Source: Pseudomaricurvus sp050633365
Lineage (GTDB): Bacteria; Pseudomonadota; Gammaproteobacteria; Pseudomonadales; Cellvibrionaceae
DNA: 64,000 nt
Assembly: GCA_050633365.1 (NCBI GenBank)
Contig: JBOEGJ010000006.1
Span: 124,001-188,000 of the forward strand
Direction: 5' to 3'
The position numbers were made by a program, and so were the translations under genes. This document shows, piece after piece, positions 26,456 to 36,071 of this stretch. The notes beneath the pieces were generated by a model that was given only the letters and a program-made list of their open reading frames with translations, ran no database searches and was not told the DNA's origin. Position 1 is the first letter of the stretch; every line of letters begins with the position of its first letter.

Positions 26456-27949
26456 ATGTTACGAACGTTAAAGAATCGACTCACGCTGATTTTAGTTCTC
26501 ATCACCATGAGTGTCGGAGCCGCATCCCTCTGGGTAGGGCAAGTCGGCATGCGGCTTTACTACGAAGAGCTCACTCAAGAACTGAACCAGAATATTGCCA
26601 TGTACGTGACTCAAGAACACAAATTACTTGAGACTAAATTGGGAACCAAAGCCACCATCGAACAACTGTCGCATCAGGCAATGATCATCAACCCCATCGC
26701 CGAGGTATATCTACTTAATCCCGACGGCAGTATTAATTCACACGCACTTGAACCCGACAGCATTCGTCGTACCCAGGTAGAGCTTTCGCCAATTCACGAG
26801 TTTTTGGCCGGCAATAGCACCTTTCCGCTTCGAGGTAACGACCCGAGACATCTCGATACCGATAAAATATTTTCTGTGTCTGAGATAAGAAGTAACGAGG
26901 AACTGCAAGGCTATCTCTACGTCATCCTCGGTGGACAACTCTACGACAATGCGCAAAAGAGTATCGAAGGCAGCTATATCCGTCAGCAAAGTGCAGCCGC
27001 TATCGCGGTTATCGTCATTGCCTCGCTACTGATTGGCGTTATTCTCTTTCGTCGCCTCACCATGCCGCTGGCCGCGCTGTCGACCAAAATGAATAATTTT
27101 TCAGGTTTCAACCACGACGACAATGCAACCCCCGACTCTCACAGTGATATAACCCGACTCGATGCGGTCTATGAAGCCATGCGTAAAAAAATTGAGCAGC
27201 AGCTCTATCAGCTGCAAGAATCCGATCGATTGCGACGCGAACTTATCTCCAACGTCTCTCATGATTTACGTACACCGCTAGCAACCATACAGGGTTACAT
27301 TGAAACCTTATTCATTAAAAACGATCAATTAACAGCAGTAGAAAGAGCCGAACACCTAGAGACCGCGGCCAAAGGATGTAGTCGTTTGAGCCGGTTGATT
27401 GCTGATTTATTCGAGTTATCTAAGCTTGAGTCTGGCAACAAGCTGCCGGACTTCGAGCAGTTCTCTATCGCCGAATTGATTCACGACACGGCTCAAGAGT
27501 TTTCCCTAGAACTTGAGAAAAAGGACCTGACCCTCGCGATTGGCACCCCCACGGAAAATACCATCGTCTTTGCCGATATCGGACTGATTCAACGTGTGCT
27601 GGAAAACCTAATTCGCAACGCCATCGCACACACACCGGAGCACGGCGAAATCCGTCTGAACTTCACCGAAACACCGGAATCAGTACAAGTCACGGTAGAA
27701 GACAATGGCTCTGGAATTACCAGTGCTGACATTCCCTTTATCTTCGAACGCTTTTACCAGTCAGCTGATAAACCGCAAGAACACGCTCAATCCAGTGGGC
27801 TAGGATTGGCCATTGTAAAACGAATTCTGGATTTGCACGGATGCCGTATTGAGGTTCACAGCACCGCAGAGACGGGTACACGATTTGAGTTTGACCTGCC
27901 GGTAACGACGGTAAGTCGTCGAGAGAATCCAGAGAGCTTGGCGAGTTAA
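26456..27949 (+). CDS. Sensor histidine kinase with periplasmic sensor and HAMP
   Basis: 497 residues. TM1 at 9-30, periplasmic sensor 31-177 with a PAS/Cache-like IAEVYLLNPDGSINSH, TM2 AAAIAVIVIASLLIGVILF (180-198), HAMP about 198-255, H-box SNVSHDLRTPLATIQGYIET with His269, N-box VLENLIRNAIAHTPEHG, G1 VEDNGSGI, F-box FERFYQ, G2 SGLGLAIVKRIL. Transmits an envelope signal to the preceding regulator. The stimulus is unknown; the adjacent divergent barrel protein is a candidate target. Confidence 0.94.
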   Translation: MLRTLKNRLTLILVLITMSVGAASLWVGQVGMRLYYEELTQELNQNIAMYVTQEHKLLETKLGTKATIEQLSHQAMIINPIAEVYLLNPDGSINSHALEPDSIRRTQVELSPIHEFLAGNSTFPLRGNDPRHLDTDKIFSVSEIRSNEELQGYLYVILGGQLYDNAQKSIEGSYIRQQSAAAIAVIVIASLLIGVILFRRLTMPLAALSTKMNNFSGFNHDDNATPDSHSDITRLDAVYEAMRKKIEQQLYQLQESDRLRRELISNVSHDLRTPLATIQGYIETLFIKNDQLTAVERAEHLETAAKGCSRLSRLIADLFELSKLESGNKLPDFEQFSIAELIHDTAQEFSLELEKKDLTLAIGTPTENTIVFADIGLIQRVLENLIRNAIAHTPEHGEIRLNFTETPESVQVTVEDNGSGITSADIPFIFERFYQSADKPQEHAQSSGLGLAIVKRILDLHGCRIEVHSTAETGTRFEFDLPVTTVSRRENPESLAS

Positions 27950-27972
27950 CAACTCAGGAGTGATAAGTAAAA

Positions 27973-27990
27973 CCTCGTCATCTGACGAGG
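27973..27990 (+). terminator. Possible terminator hairpin after the kinase gene
   Basis: CCTCGTCA and TGACGAGG form a perfect 8-bp stem with a 2-base loop; only a weak T-run follows, so termination is uncertain. Confidence 0.4.
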
Positions 27991-28028
27991 ATGTCTTTCC
28001 AGCCGAAGGAGAGGGCTCCTCATGGAGC

Positions 28029-28124
28029 GGTGAGGCCTTTTTATAGAACGACGAAGCCTCTTTATACAGCGGTGAAGCCTCTTTATACGCGGTGAAGCCT
28101 CTTTATACGCGGTGAAGCCTCTTC
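28029..28124. repeat. Short tandem repeat, about five 20-base units
   Basis: Units of GGTGAAGCCTCTTTATACGC occur in tandem; two copies (28071-28090, 28091-28110) are identical, the first two and the last are degenerate or truncated. It sits in the intergenic space between the kinase gene and the GntR gene and has no coding frame across it. Confidence 0.85.
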
Positions 28125-28193
28125 AAGGAGCCTAAACGACTGTCTTGAAGCATTAACTCCCTAAGCCATTGGCATTAAAGCACCGGTTACTGA

Positions 28194-28913
28194 CTATTTG
28201 AGATGCACGGAATAAACAAACTCTTCCGTGGCGCAGTAGGCCTGACTCCACTCCACCGCTCGACCGTCGATATTGATGCTGGCGCGTTCAACCATGAGTA
28301 CCGGCGCTCCGGCCTCCAATTCTAAATGGTCCGCCAATTCAGCCGGTAAGGCCGTCGCCTTAAGCTCATCGCGCACCGAAACAATACTGATGCCGAACTT
28401 TTCTTGATAAAGAATATAAAGTGCATTGGGCAATTGCGCTTCTTTATCAATATCGGGAAACACCGATAATGGCTGGATAATTTTTTCGACAATGGCCGGC
28501 TTATCTTGCAAAAACCTCAGTCGCAGCAACTCAACCACTTGGCTTTTACTGGGTAGATCCAATCGCTCGCGCTCAATCTTAGTCGCCGCGCGACGACTTG
28601 AAGACAGCACTTTCGTTTCTGGAATTAGACTCTCGCCATTGGGTTGGCGCAACCGAAAGAAACGAAACAACGAACTTTCTTGGGTGTGCTCGGCAACAAA
28701 AGTGCCTTTTCCCTGACGTCGCTCCAACAAACTCTCGGAAACCATCTGATTCAACGCTTTGCGCACCGTGCCCTGACTCACGCCCAACTCTTCGGCTAAG
28801 GCCATCTCACTGGGTAAAGGCTCTGAGGGCTTCCAATGGCCATCCACCAGTCGACGAGTCAATAGATCGTAAACCTGTTTGTAGAGTGGCTGAAAGCTTG
28901 TGACTAGCGACAT
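28194..28913 (-). CDS. GntR-family regulator, HutC/UTRA subfamily
   Basis: 239 residues. N-terminal winged helix (6-75): LYKQVYDLLTRRLVDGHW, LPSEMALAEELGVSQGTVRKALNQMVSESLLERRQGKGTFV. C-terminal UTRA ligand domain (90-238) with FLQDKPAIVEKIIQPLSVFP and VERASINIDGRAVEWSQAYCATEEFVYSV. HutC-type regulators usually repress transport and catabolic genes until a pathway metabolite binds UTRA. The adjacent sugar locus and the shared palindrome at 31861 and 37941 make it the likely regulator of both. Reads away from no partner; its own promoter is in 28914-29150. Confidence 0.92.
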   Translation of the reverse strand: MSLVTSFQPLYKQVYDLLTRRLVDGHWKPSEPLPSEMALAEELGVSQGTVRKALNQMVSESLLERRQGKGTFVAEHTQESSLFRFFRLRQPNGESLIPETKVLSSSRRAATKIERERLDLPSKSQVVELLRLRFLQDKPAIVEKIIQPLSVFPDIDKEAQLPNALYILYQEKFGISIVSVRDELKATALPAELADHLELEAGAPVLMVERASINIDGRAVEWSQAYCATEEFVYSVHLK

Positions 28914-29231
28914 GTAAGTACCTTGCAGTAACCAAAGAATCGGAGATTCGGCCAGTAACCGAGCATATCCGAGTAGAGTCTACCGCTTAAAAAGCTGGAA
29001 TGAATGATTATGATCAAAGGATGGAAGAATAAACGCCAAACGGGTAAATTTCCACTGTTGTAGAACTTTGGCCAACGCCAGACACAGAGCCTGTAAATAG
29101 ACTCAGCCGGTTGTGCCAAACGCCTCAAAACCCTTGAGATCAAAAACAACAAACCCCCTTAGGATGATGGTGACATCAACCTAAAGGGGTGAATAGAGCC
29201 CTAACTTACTAGGTTCAATGATAAGACTCGA
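28914..29231. other. Gap between GntR gene and TonB-receptor gene
   Basis: 318 bases without a gene. The left half should carry the GntR promoter; the right half holds the terminator at 29153-29191. I did not see a copy of the GTCTTATA palindrome here. Confidence 0.5.
29153..29191 (-). terminator. Terminator of the TonB-receptor gene
   Basis: On the minus strand ACCCCTTTAGG pairs with CCTAAGGGGGT around a 17-base loop, followed by a T-rich stretch (TTGTTGTTTTT). Confidence 0.7.
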
Positions 29232-31628
29232 TTAGAACGACGCTCTAAAGGAAGCTCCAAAGTAACGCTCGGCGTCACGCGGCACTTGATAGCGGAAGTT
29301 ATCACCGCTGTAAGTGGTCACATACTGCTCATCGCCAAGGTTCTTACCGATGAGAGAAATGCGATAGCGATCATCGTCGAACGAGAAGCCAATACTGGCA
29401 TTGATGATATCGTATTCAGGCAATACCGCCGCTGGATTTTCGGTACCGTCGTTGCCCGGTAAGGTAGCCACTTGCTCGTCGGTATGCACGAATGAGCCGT
29501 TGAGAATGATGTCCATATTTTCCATTGGAATCACATACTCAGCCATCAGCGAGTACTTCAAGTCTGGGGCAAATGGCACGTCCAAGCCCGAGCGAGAAGA
29601 GCAACCGGTCGCCCCTGTCGGACAGTTAAACTCGTCAATCTCAGCATCAATGGAGGCGATACCGCCAAACAAGGTTAGGTTCTCCATCGGACGCCAAGTA
29701 AAGTCCAACTCGATACCTTGAGTGGTTACGTCACCGGCGTTGGTCAGGCGAGTAATACAGGTGCCGTCGGAGCAATCAAAGTTGTTGGCTTGAAAGTCCG
29801 AAATGTCGGTGCGGAAAATTGCCGCATTCAACATCAGGCTACCCGAGGTGTATTTATAACCCAACTCCAATGAATCGGAGGTTTCTTCCGATATCGGCGC
29901 CGAGTCATCACCATTGGCTTTAAAGTTGTAGTAGACGTTAAAGCCAGGACCTTTGTAGCCTTGTGACGCCGTGGCGTACAGCATGGAATCTTCATTCACA
30001 TCCCACTGTAAACCCAATTTACCGGAAACGTTGGTTTCGTCGGTGCCGCCCTTGAAGTTAGTGTCTTCGGTAGTCGGTCTTACCCCAACACCGCGTCGAC
30101 CGTACTGGTCATTGTTCACACGTTTATGGCTGTAGGTGACTTCATCGTCTGTGTAACGCAAACCAAACAGCACTCGAACATCATCGCTGACATTGATTTT
30201 ACCATCACCGAATACGGCCCAGTTGTTGAACTCGGTTTCCATGTAAGCGGTGGCCGAGACAATATCATTGGCGTTACAGGTGACGCCTTCGCTGGCGGTA
30301 AACGCGGCTATGTCACCAAGAGCCGTGGTTAAATCAGCGCCAGTTAAGGTGCGGTTAGCGTAGTCGGTCATGGCAGCGTCGAGCTGACCATTGTTGTTCT
30401 GACAGCTAGCGTCTCGGGTAAAGCTACGCTCGGAATCGATGTTCCAGTAGAAAGCGCCCACTTGATATTCGATGAACTCGCCAACGGGCGATGCTATCCG
30501 AAATTCTTGGGAGAACTGGCGCCACTCTTGTGGGCCCAAATCATGCAATTGAAATGGCACACCAAAGACCGGCTGATCGCTATCACCAGCGATGGAGGTG
30601 AAATCACCTTCGCGGATTTCGGTGTTGTCCCAAGCGCGATATGCGGTGATAGACGTAAATTCGTATTCGCCAAAGGACTTATCAATCTGTACCGAGAAAG
30701 CCGTGGTTTCATCTTTGGTTTCAGTGGTCAGGTCGTGATCGATTTTACGCAACCCCAAATCGAGATCAGCGTCGCCGTTGACGATACCGTTACTATCTGG
30801 AGCGGCTTCTGAGGCGGGGTTGCGACCACTAGGCAACAACTCTAAGTCGGTACAGCATTCGTCGCTGGCTTCGTATTTCTCGGCAATAAACAGCATCGAC
30901 ATATCTTCTGCCACATCGACTTCGAGCATTGCGCGAGCGCCAAAACGGTCATAGCCGTTTGCCATTTCATTGTTAAAAACGTTTTTAACATAGCCGTCGA
31001 ATTGTTTATCGAGAACTGTCAAGCTGCCTCGAGCGTTGTCGCTCAAAGCGCCGGATACGGTGGCCTTTAGGCTGTATTCGTTGTCTTGATAAACTTGCGC
31101 TTCGACGCTGCCTTCAAACTCTTCTCCGGGGCGCTTTGTGGTCATGTTAACCACACCCGCTGACGCGTTTTTACCAAACAAGGTTCCCTGAGGGCCTCGC
31201 AAAACTTCTATGCGCTCGAGATCGTATAAATCACCAAAAGCTTGGCCTGAACGCCCCAGAACAACGCCATCAACTACCGTTGACACACTGGGCTCTGCGG
31301 CGATACTGAAAGAAATGGTACCCACGCCGCGAATGGTAAGGGCGGAATTTCGGGTAGTGTTACCTTTTCGGAAACTGACAGACGGAACCATCGCCTGCAG
31401 GCCTTCGATGTTATTGGCAAAGGACGCATCAATTTGCTCGGAATTCATGACCGTTACTGCAACCGGTACATCGCTGAGTTTTTCTTGACGTTTCTGCGCG
31501 GTGACAGTGACTTCTTCCAACTGCCAGTTGGCATCATCCTGCGCGTGAACTGGTGCATTAATCGCTACACCGGCGGTTATGGCAACGGCGCTTGCGACAG
31601 CACGGCTGATGGGGTGCTTTATAAGCAT
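29232..31628 (-). CDS. TonB-dependent outer-membrane receptor
   Basis: 798 residues. Signal peptide to about residue 29 (GVAINAPVHAQ), TonB-box region EEVTVTAQKRQEKLSDVPVA, plug domain with ALTIRGVGTISF, GVVLGRSGQAFGDLYDLERI and EVLRGPQGTLFGKNASAGVV, then a 22-strand barrel with the closing RDAERYFGASFRASF ending in Phe. The plug looks like the FyuA/carbohydrate-type TBDTs of marine Cellvibrionales rather than SusC. It probably takes up the glycoside hydrolysed by the neighbouring GH31. Transcribed alone from a promoter containing the shared operator, 230 bases upstream. Confidence 0.93.
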   Translation of the reverse strand: MLIKHPISRAVASAVAITAGVAINAPVHAQDDANWQLEEVTVTAQKRQEKLSDVPVAVTVMNSEQIDASFANNIEGLQAMVPSVSFRKGNTTRNSALTIRGVGTISFSIAAEPSVSTVVDGVVLGRSGQAFGDLYDLERIEVLRGPQGTLFGKNASAGVVNMTTKRPGEEFEGSVEAQVYQDNEYSLKATVSGALSDNARGSLTVLDKQFDGYVKNVFNNEMANGYDRFGARAMLEVDVAEDMSMLFIAEKYEASDECCTDLELLPSGRNPASEAAPDSNGIVNGDADLDLGLRKIDHDLTTETKDETTAFSVQIDKSFGEYEFTSITAYRAWDNTEIREGDFTSIAGDSDQPVFGVPFQLHDLGPQEWRQFSQEFRIASPVGEFIEYQVGAFYWNIDSERSFTRDASCQNNNGQLDAAMTDYANRTLTGADLTTALGDIAAFTASEGVTCNANDIVSATAYMETEFNNWAVFGDGKINVSDDVRVLFGLRYTDDEVTYSHKRVNNDQYGRRGVGVRPTTEDTNFKGGTDETNVSGKLGLQWDVNEDSMLYATASQGYKGPGFNVYYNFKANGDDSAPISEETSDSLELGYKYTSGSLMLNAAIFRTDISDFQANNFDCSDGTCITRLTNAGDVTTQGIELDFTWRPMENLTLFGGIASIDAEIDEFNCPTGATGCSSRSGLDVPFAPDLKYSLMAEYVIPMENMDIILNGSFVHTDEQVATLPGNDGTENPAAVLPEYDIINASIGFSFDDDRYRISLIGKNLGDEQYVTTYSGDNFRYQVPRDAERYFGASFRASF

Positions 31629-31860
31629 TATTATTATCTCCAGCTTTATTATGATAATTCCGTGAGGACTACTACTGACGCGAGCACTACCCTCCTCTCG
31701 GCCAAGACCACTCTCGATGTTTCTTAGTTCCTTTCGACTACTTGCTCTCTACTGACCATCACCACTGTTGTCCCGATATACACATCATTAGGCTCAAACA
31801 CCAAAACGAATGCCGATAAACCAGTAGTCATGAGAACAGCAACAATATAATACAACTTAT

Positions 31861-31874
31861 GTCTTATACAAGAC
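31861..31874. promoter_or_regulatory. GTCTTATACAAGAC operator upstream of the TonB-receptor gene
   Basis: In the 433-base gap 31629-32061. GTCTT-ATAC-AAGAC is a palindrome with a 4-base centre, typical of GntR/HutC sites. Its left flank CTTATGTCTTATA is identical to that at 37939-37951. On the minus strand TTGTAT-16-TATATT overlaps it, so binding would block the promoter of the receptor gene. No gene is seen in the rest of this gap. Confidence 0.6.
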
Positions 31875-32061
31875 TAAACTACTTAAACCCCTGCCTTAGG
31901 CATGAACAACACACCAGTTGGCGCCAATAACCGCTATGAACGTATCCTGCAGACATGAATCGTCAAAACAAAACAGCTATCGTCTAGGAAGCGGTGACCG
32001 GCAGCGGCGATCGCGCATAACGTTGATCGCTCGCAACACAGACCCCAATACGAGAAAAAGA

Positions 32062-33786
32062 TTAGCTCTCGTTCCAGTGTAAATTTTTTCGATATTTTTC
32101 GTGCCAATGACTAAGACTCCATCGACACAAAATCACTGTCGTCACCACTAGTAGGGCACACGCTGGCCAGAAATAGTCACTAATACCTCCGACAAAACCA
32201 ATGGGCGAAAACAGTAGATACACAAAAATAATGCCGGCAAACAAAACAATGGCAACCGGAAGCGAGTAGGCCCAAGGCGTCATATCCACTTTGTTTTGCG
32301 GTTTGTAATGCCAAGGTTTGTCCAATGGCATGAGATAGCCAAGCCCCAACATGATGCCCACTTCAACAAAGAAAAGAATCGCGTAAATGTGGATAAAGTT
32401 CATTTCTACGTCGAGTACAAACTTCAGTAAGCCATAAACGATGACGTGAAAGACAATCGCCACCTTGGCTGCAAAACCCGGCACGCGTTTGGTAAATAAC
32501 CCCACCAACACCACGGCAATCACCGGGATATTGTAAAAGCCAGTGAACACTCGAATAACTTGAAACAAACCTTCCGGTGCGTATTGCAATAACGGCGACA
32601 CCACAAACGAGAATACCGCAATAACCAGACTGGCAATTTTTGCCACCTTAATCAGTTTTTCATCACTGACCTTGCCCTTTTTGTAAGGCTTATAAATATC
32701 CAAGACGAACAGAGTTGCGGCACTGTTTAAGAGCGAATTGAAAGAGCTGAAAACGGCCCCCAATAAAACCGCCAAGAAAAAGCCAGACATATAAACCGGT
32801 AAAACGTTTTTCACCAAATGAGGAAAGGCCATATCAATGGTCTGCAACCCGCCGCCGTAAAGATGAAAAGCAATCACCCCTGGCAACATCATCAAAAACG
32901 GGATCAACAACTTAAAATAGCCGGAAAACAAAACGCCCTTCTGCCCTTCTGCCAGATTTTTTGCCCCTAGCGTACGCTGGATCACGTACTGATTGGTTCC
33001 CCAATAAAACAGGTTTGCAAAGATCATCCCGGTAAACACTGTGCCAAAAGGTGTTGGATCACTAACAGCACCAATCGCATTGAGTTTTTCAGTGTGATTG
33101 GTAAGCACCTCGTTTACGCCAGCCGACACACTGCCATCACCCAGCGCAGCAAAACCAAACAAGGGAACGGCAATTCCGATGATGAGCAAACCAACGCCGT
33201 TAATGGTGTCGGAAACCGCAACCGCTTTAAGCCCACCAAAGATGGCGTACAAAGAGCCGATCACGCCAACGGTGACGATGGTAATCACCAAAGCTTCGCT
33301 GTAACCGACGTTCAAGAGTGCCGGCACATCGAACAGCTGCAAAACCGCAATGGAGCCAGAATACAAGATTGAGGGAATGGTGATTAAGCCGTATCCCACC
33401 ATAAAAAGCACGACGGTCATGCGTCGAACACCATCGTCGAAACGACTGCTCAAGAACTCCGGCAAGGTAGAAAAAGCGCCCGACAAGTAGCGCGGTAAAA
33501 ACACCAGCGCCATGATAATGGTGGCCAAGGCTGCTGTAACTTCCCAAGCCATGCTGCTCATGTTGTAGCCATAAGCCGAACCATTGAGTCCTATTAGCTG
33601 TTCTGCCGACAGGTTGGTCAACACCATGGACCCAGCAATAAAGACACCGGTTAGACCACGACCCGCTAGGAAATACCCATCACCAGTATTGGCGACGCCT
33701 TTTGTCTTTTGATAAGAGATCCACGCAACAATCCCCATAAAAAAGACGCACGACGCCAGAGTCGTCACAATATTGTGCAGTTCCAC
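32062..33786 (-). CDS. Sodium:solute symporter (SSS/SGLT family)
   Basis: 574 residues, about 14 membrane helices. SSS features: GYFLAGRGLTGVFIAGSMVLTNLSAEQLIGLNG with the sodium-site Ser/Thr region, YGLITIPSILYSGSIAVLQL, GGLKAVAVSDTINGVGLL, FANLFYWGTNQYVIQRTLGA and FSSFNSLLNSAATLFVLDIY, all typical of the vSGLT-like sugar branch. Inner-membrane import of a sugar is inferred. It follows the GH31 gene by 87 bases on the same strand and lies in the SulP-GH31-SSS operon. Confidence 0.93.
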   Translation of the reverse strand: MELHNIVTTLASCVFFMGIVAWISYQKTKGVANTGDGYFLAGRGLTGVFIAGSMVLTNLSAEQLIGLNGSAYGYNMSSMAWEVTAALATIIMALVFLPRYLSGAFSTLPEFLSSRFDDGVRRMTVVLFMVGYGLITIPSILYSGSIAVLQLFDVPALLNVGYSEALVITIVTVGVIGSLYAIFGGLKAVAVSDTINGVGLLIIGIAVPLFGFAALGDGSVSAGVNEVLTNHTEKLNAIGAVSDPTPFGTVFTGMIFANLFYWGTNQYVIQRTLGAKNLAEGQKGVLFSGYFKLLIPFLMMLPGVIAFHLYGGGLQTIDMAFPHLVKNVLPVYMSGFFLAVLLGAVFSSFNSLLNSAATLFVLDIYKPYKKGKVSDEKLIKVAKIASLVIAVFSFVVSPLLQYAPEGLFQVIRVFTGFYNIPVIAVVLVGLFTKRVPGFAAKVAIVFHVIVYGLLKFVLDVEMNFIHIYAILFFVEVGIMLGLGYLMPLDKPWHYKPQNKVDMTPWAYSLPVAIVLFAGIIFVYLLFSPIGFVGGISDYFWPACALLVVTTVILCRWSLSHWHEKYRKNLHWNES

Positions 33787-33873
33787 GCTGAAAATCCTCT
33801 GTACTTTTTTGTTATTGTTATTTCTTTAAATCGTCATCTGCATTCAAATTGAATGCAGATGACTTCTTTCCTA

Positions 33874-35985
33874 TCACTCGGACTTCCATCGACGCTCGAT
33901 AGCGATTCCGTCTTTCAAGTCTTCGGTGGATTCCACATCGGCTCCGAGTTCGATCACTCGCCCCTGAGGAACAAACACGGCAATCTCATCCAGAGACATG
34001 GTCAGCGACACCATCTGCCCACCCTCGTAAAGCTCGCCGCCAGGGAAACGTCGCCACTGCGAAGCAATGGATTTAGGCAGATAACATTCTATCTCACCGC
34101 CCGGTTTCAAGCAGGGCGCCACGAGCATATCTCGGCCAAAGAAGAATTGATCCTCAAAACCCCAGGCGGGCTTTTCATCGGGACAAGCCAGAACCATGGC
34201 GCGCTGAACCGGCAATCCTGTTTCGCTCGCCTCTTCCATAACGTTTTTGATATACGGTAACAATTGGTAACGCAGCTTCAGCGCTTTATCTACTGCCGCT
34301 TCTGCCACATCACCGTAAGACCATGGTTCGCGCGGACCGATACCATGCAAACGAATGTGCGCCGAAAACACCGCTGCTTGCGTCCAGCGAACGTAGAGCT
34401 CTGCATCGCGTTGATCGGCGTAAAAACCTCCGACATCGGTCGCGTAAAAAGGCGCGCCGGTCATGCCCCACGACATGCCTCCACGCAGGCTCCCAGACAA
34501 CCCTCCCCAATCGGCTTGAGGATCTCCGCCCCACTGCGCGGGGTAGCGCTGGCAGCCAGTCCATGAAGAGCGACTGAACAAAAACGGCCCTGTTTTACAA
34601 TATTTTTCGGCAGCCTCATACACACAGCGGTTGTACAACAGCGAATAGACATTGTGTAGCTTATCGCCCTCATCACCGTTATAGGCGACCATATCGGGCT
34701 CAATCTGTTCACCAAAATCAGCCTTAATCATATCGACACCAATGTCGAACAAAGGCTTGTGGCTTTCTTTCCAAAATTCGAAGGCTTCTGGGTGAGTAAA
34801 ATCCACAATGCCAGAATCGGGCAAAGGCGTGAGCACTTCACCGAAACAACTGGTGTCCCACTGGTAGCGATAGGTTTCACCGCTGCGGCGATCTTTCAAT
34901 AGCCATCCATTTTTCGACATCTTTTCAAACAGTGGATGCTTCACCGAAACCAAGGGGTATTCCCACACACACACCTTGAAGTTTTGATCTTTGAGGGTTT
35001 GGATCACTGCGGCCGGATCATCGTAGCGCTTCGTGTCCCACTCAAAGGCGAAACGCGTGTCGGTATCCTGCCAAGCGCGGCCGTCGATGGTGATCACATC
35101 ACAGGGCATTTTGTGATCGCGAACCGCTTGTGCGGTCGAGAGTAATTCGTCGACATCTTTGTAATAGGCTTTCGACAAAATAACGCCGAGACTCCACTCC
35201 GGCGGTACTGGTGCACGCCCCGTTAGCTGAGTGTAATCACTCAGCATGTCTTCACCATTATCGGCCGACATCAGAAATAGATCGAGCGCATCATCTTCAA
35301 CCAACACGCCGTATGAGCGTTGCGACCAAGCCGAATGGCCGACGGCATGAGTGACCGGCGCGGGGGTGTGAACAAACACCCCCCAACCGGACGGACTCCA
35401 GGCAAAAGGCGCATTTTTGTAAGAGATCTCGGCATTCACACCCAACGCATCGTGATTGAACGAACGCAAAAGCTGCCCGCGTTTATCCAATCGGCCCCAC
35501 TTTTCGCCAAGACCGTAGACTGGCTCGCTGCTGTCGAGCTCCAATGCCACAAACCAGCCCTGCTCCAACCGCGCCACTGGCGGCAATCGAAACCGGCGAA
35601 CAAAGTGGCCATCACTGGACGACGACTGAACCGCACGCTCGCCCTTGTACAACGCCAATGAAAGCGGTTGATGCTGAATTTTTAGCGTATGGCCAGCGCC
35701 ACTGATGGTGGTTTCCTCCCCTTCACTGAGTACCGATAAAGGCGCGCCTTTGACCTCGTTAAGCAACATGCCGTAACGTTCAACCTGATCGACGTTGGCG
35801 ACCACTTCGGAGCCCACCGAATCGACAAATCTCAACCTGGCGCCGAACTCGTGCAAAGAGACGGTCAGTTGGCCCGAGCTGGTATTGAGGAGCGCTTCGT
35901 GTTCGCACTCTTGAGTAACAATGCCCTCGACCACCTGCGCAGGGATATCGTTCCATGCCGGTGTTAGTATTTCGAAATCCGTCAT
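33874..35985 (-). CDS. GH31 alpha-glycosidase (YicI-like clade)
   Basis: 703 residues with no signal peptide, so cytoplasmic. N-terminal beta domain to about 250, then the TIM barrel. Nucleophile Asp423 in IKADFGEQI, general acid Asp488 in AQWGGDPQADW, SLRGGMSWGMTG, and HIRLHGIGPREPW. These match E. coli alpha-xylosidase YicI (KTDFGE, HWGGD, SRLHG) better than sulfoquinovosidase YihQ, though Arg311 in TRFAFEWD lies close to where YihQ has its sulfonate-binding Arg-x-x-Trp. Substrate therefore open: an alpha-xyloside or another alpha-glycoside. Next to sodium symporter and SulP permease. Confidence 0.9.
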   Translation of the reverse strand: MTDFEILTPAWNDIPAQVVEGIVTQECEHEALLNTSSGQLTVSLHEFGARLRFVDSVGSEVVANVDQVERYGMLLNEVKGAPLSVLSEGEETTISGAGHTLKIQHQPLSLALYKGERAVQSSSSDGHFVRRFRLPPVARLEQGWFVALELDSSEPVYGLGEKWGRLDKRGQLLRSFNHDALGVNAEISYKNAPFAWSPSGWGVFVHTPAPVTHAVGHSAWSQRSYGVLVEDDALDLFLMSADNGEDMLSDYTQLTGRAPVPPEWSLGVILSKAYYKDVDELLSTAQAVRDHKMPCDVITIDGRAWQDTDTRFAFEWDTKRYDDPAAVIQTLKDQNFKVCVWEYPLVSVKHPLFEKMSKNGWLLKDRRSGETYRYQWDTSCFGEVLTPLPDSGIVDFTHPEAFEFWKESHKPLFDIGVDMIKADFGEQIEPDMVAYNGDEGDKLHNVYSLLYNRCVYEAAEKYCKTGPFLFSRSSWTGCQRYPAQWGGDPQADWGGLSGSLRGGMSWGMTGAPFYATDVGGFYADQRDAELYVRWTQAAVFSAHIRLHGIGPREPWSYGDVAEAAVDKALKLRYQLLPYIKNVMEEASETGLPVQRAMVLACPDEKPAWGFEDQFFFGRDMLVAPCLKPGGEIECYLPKSIASQWRRFPGGELYEGGQMVSLTMSLDEIAVFVPQGRVIELGADVESTEDLKDGIAIERRWKSE

Positions 35986-36071
35986 AGCCTTACTGCTCCA
36001 CCTTTTTTCATTATTCGTATTTCGTAGCTTCTAGATCAAAGCTCGTAGCTCTGAAATTACAAGCCGCACTC

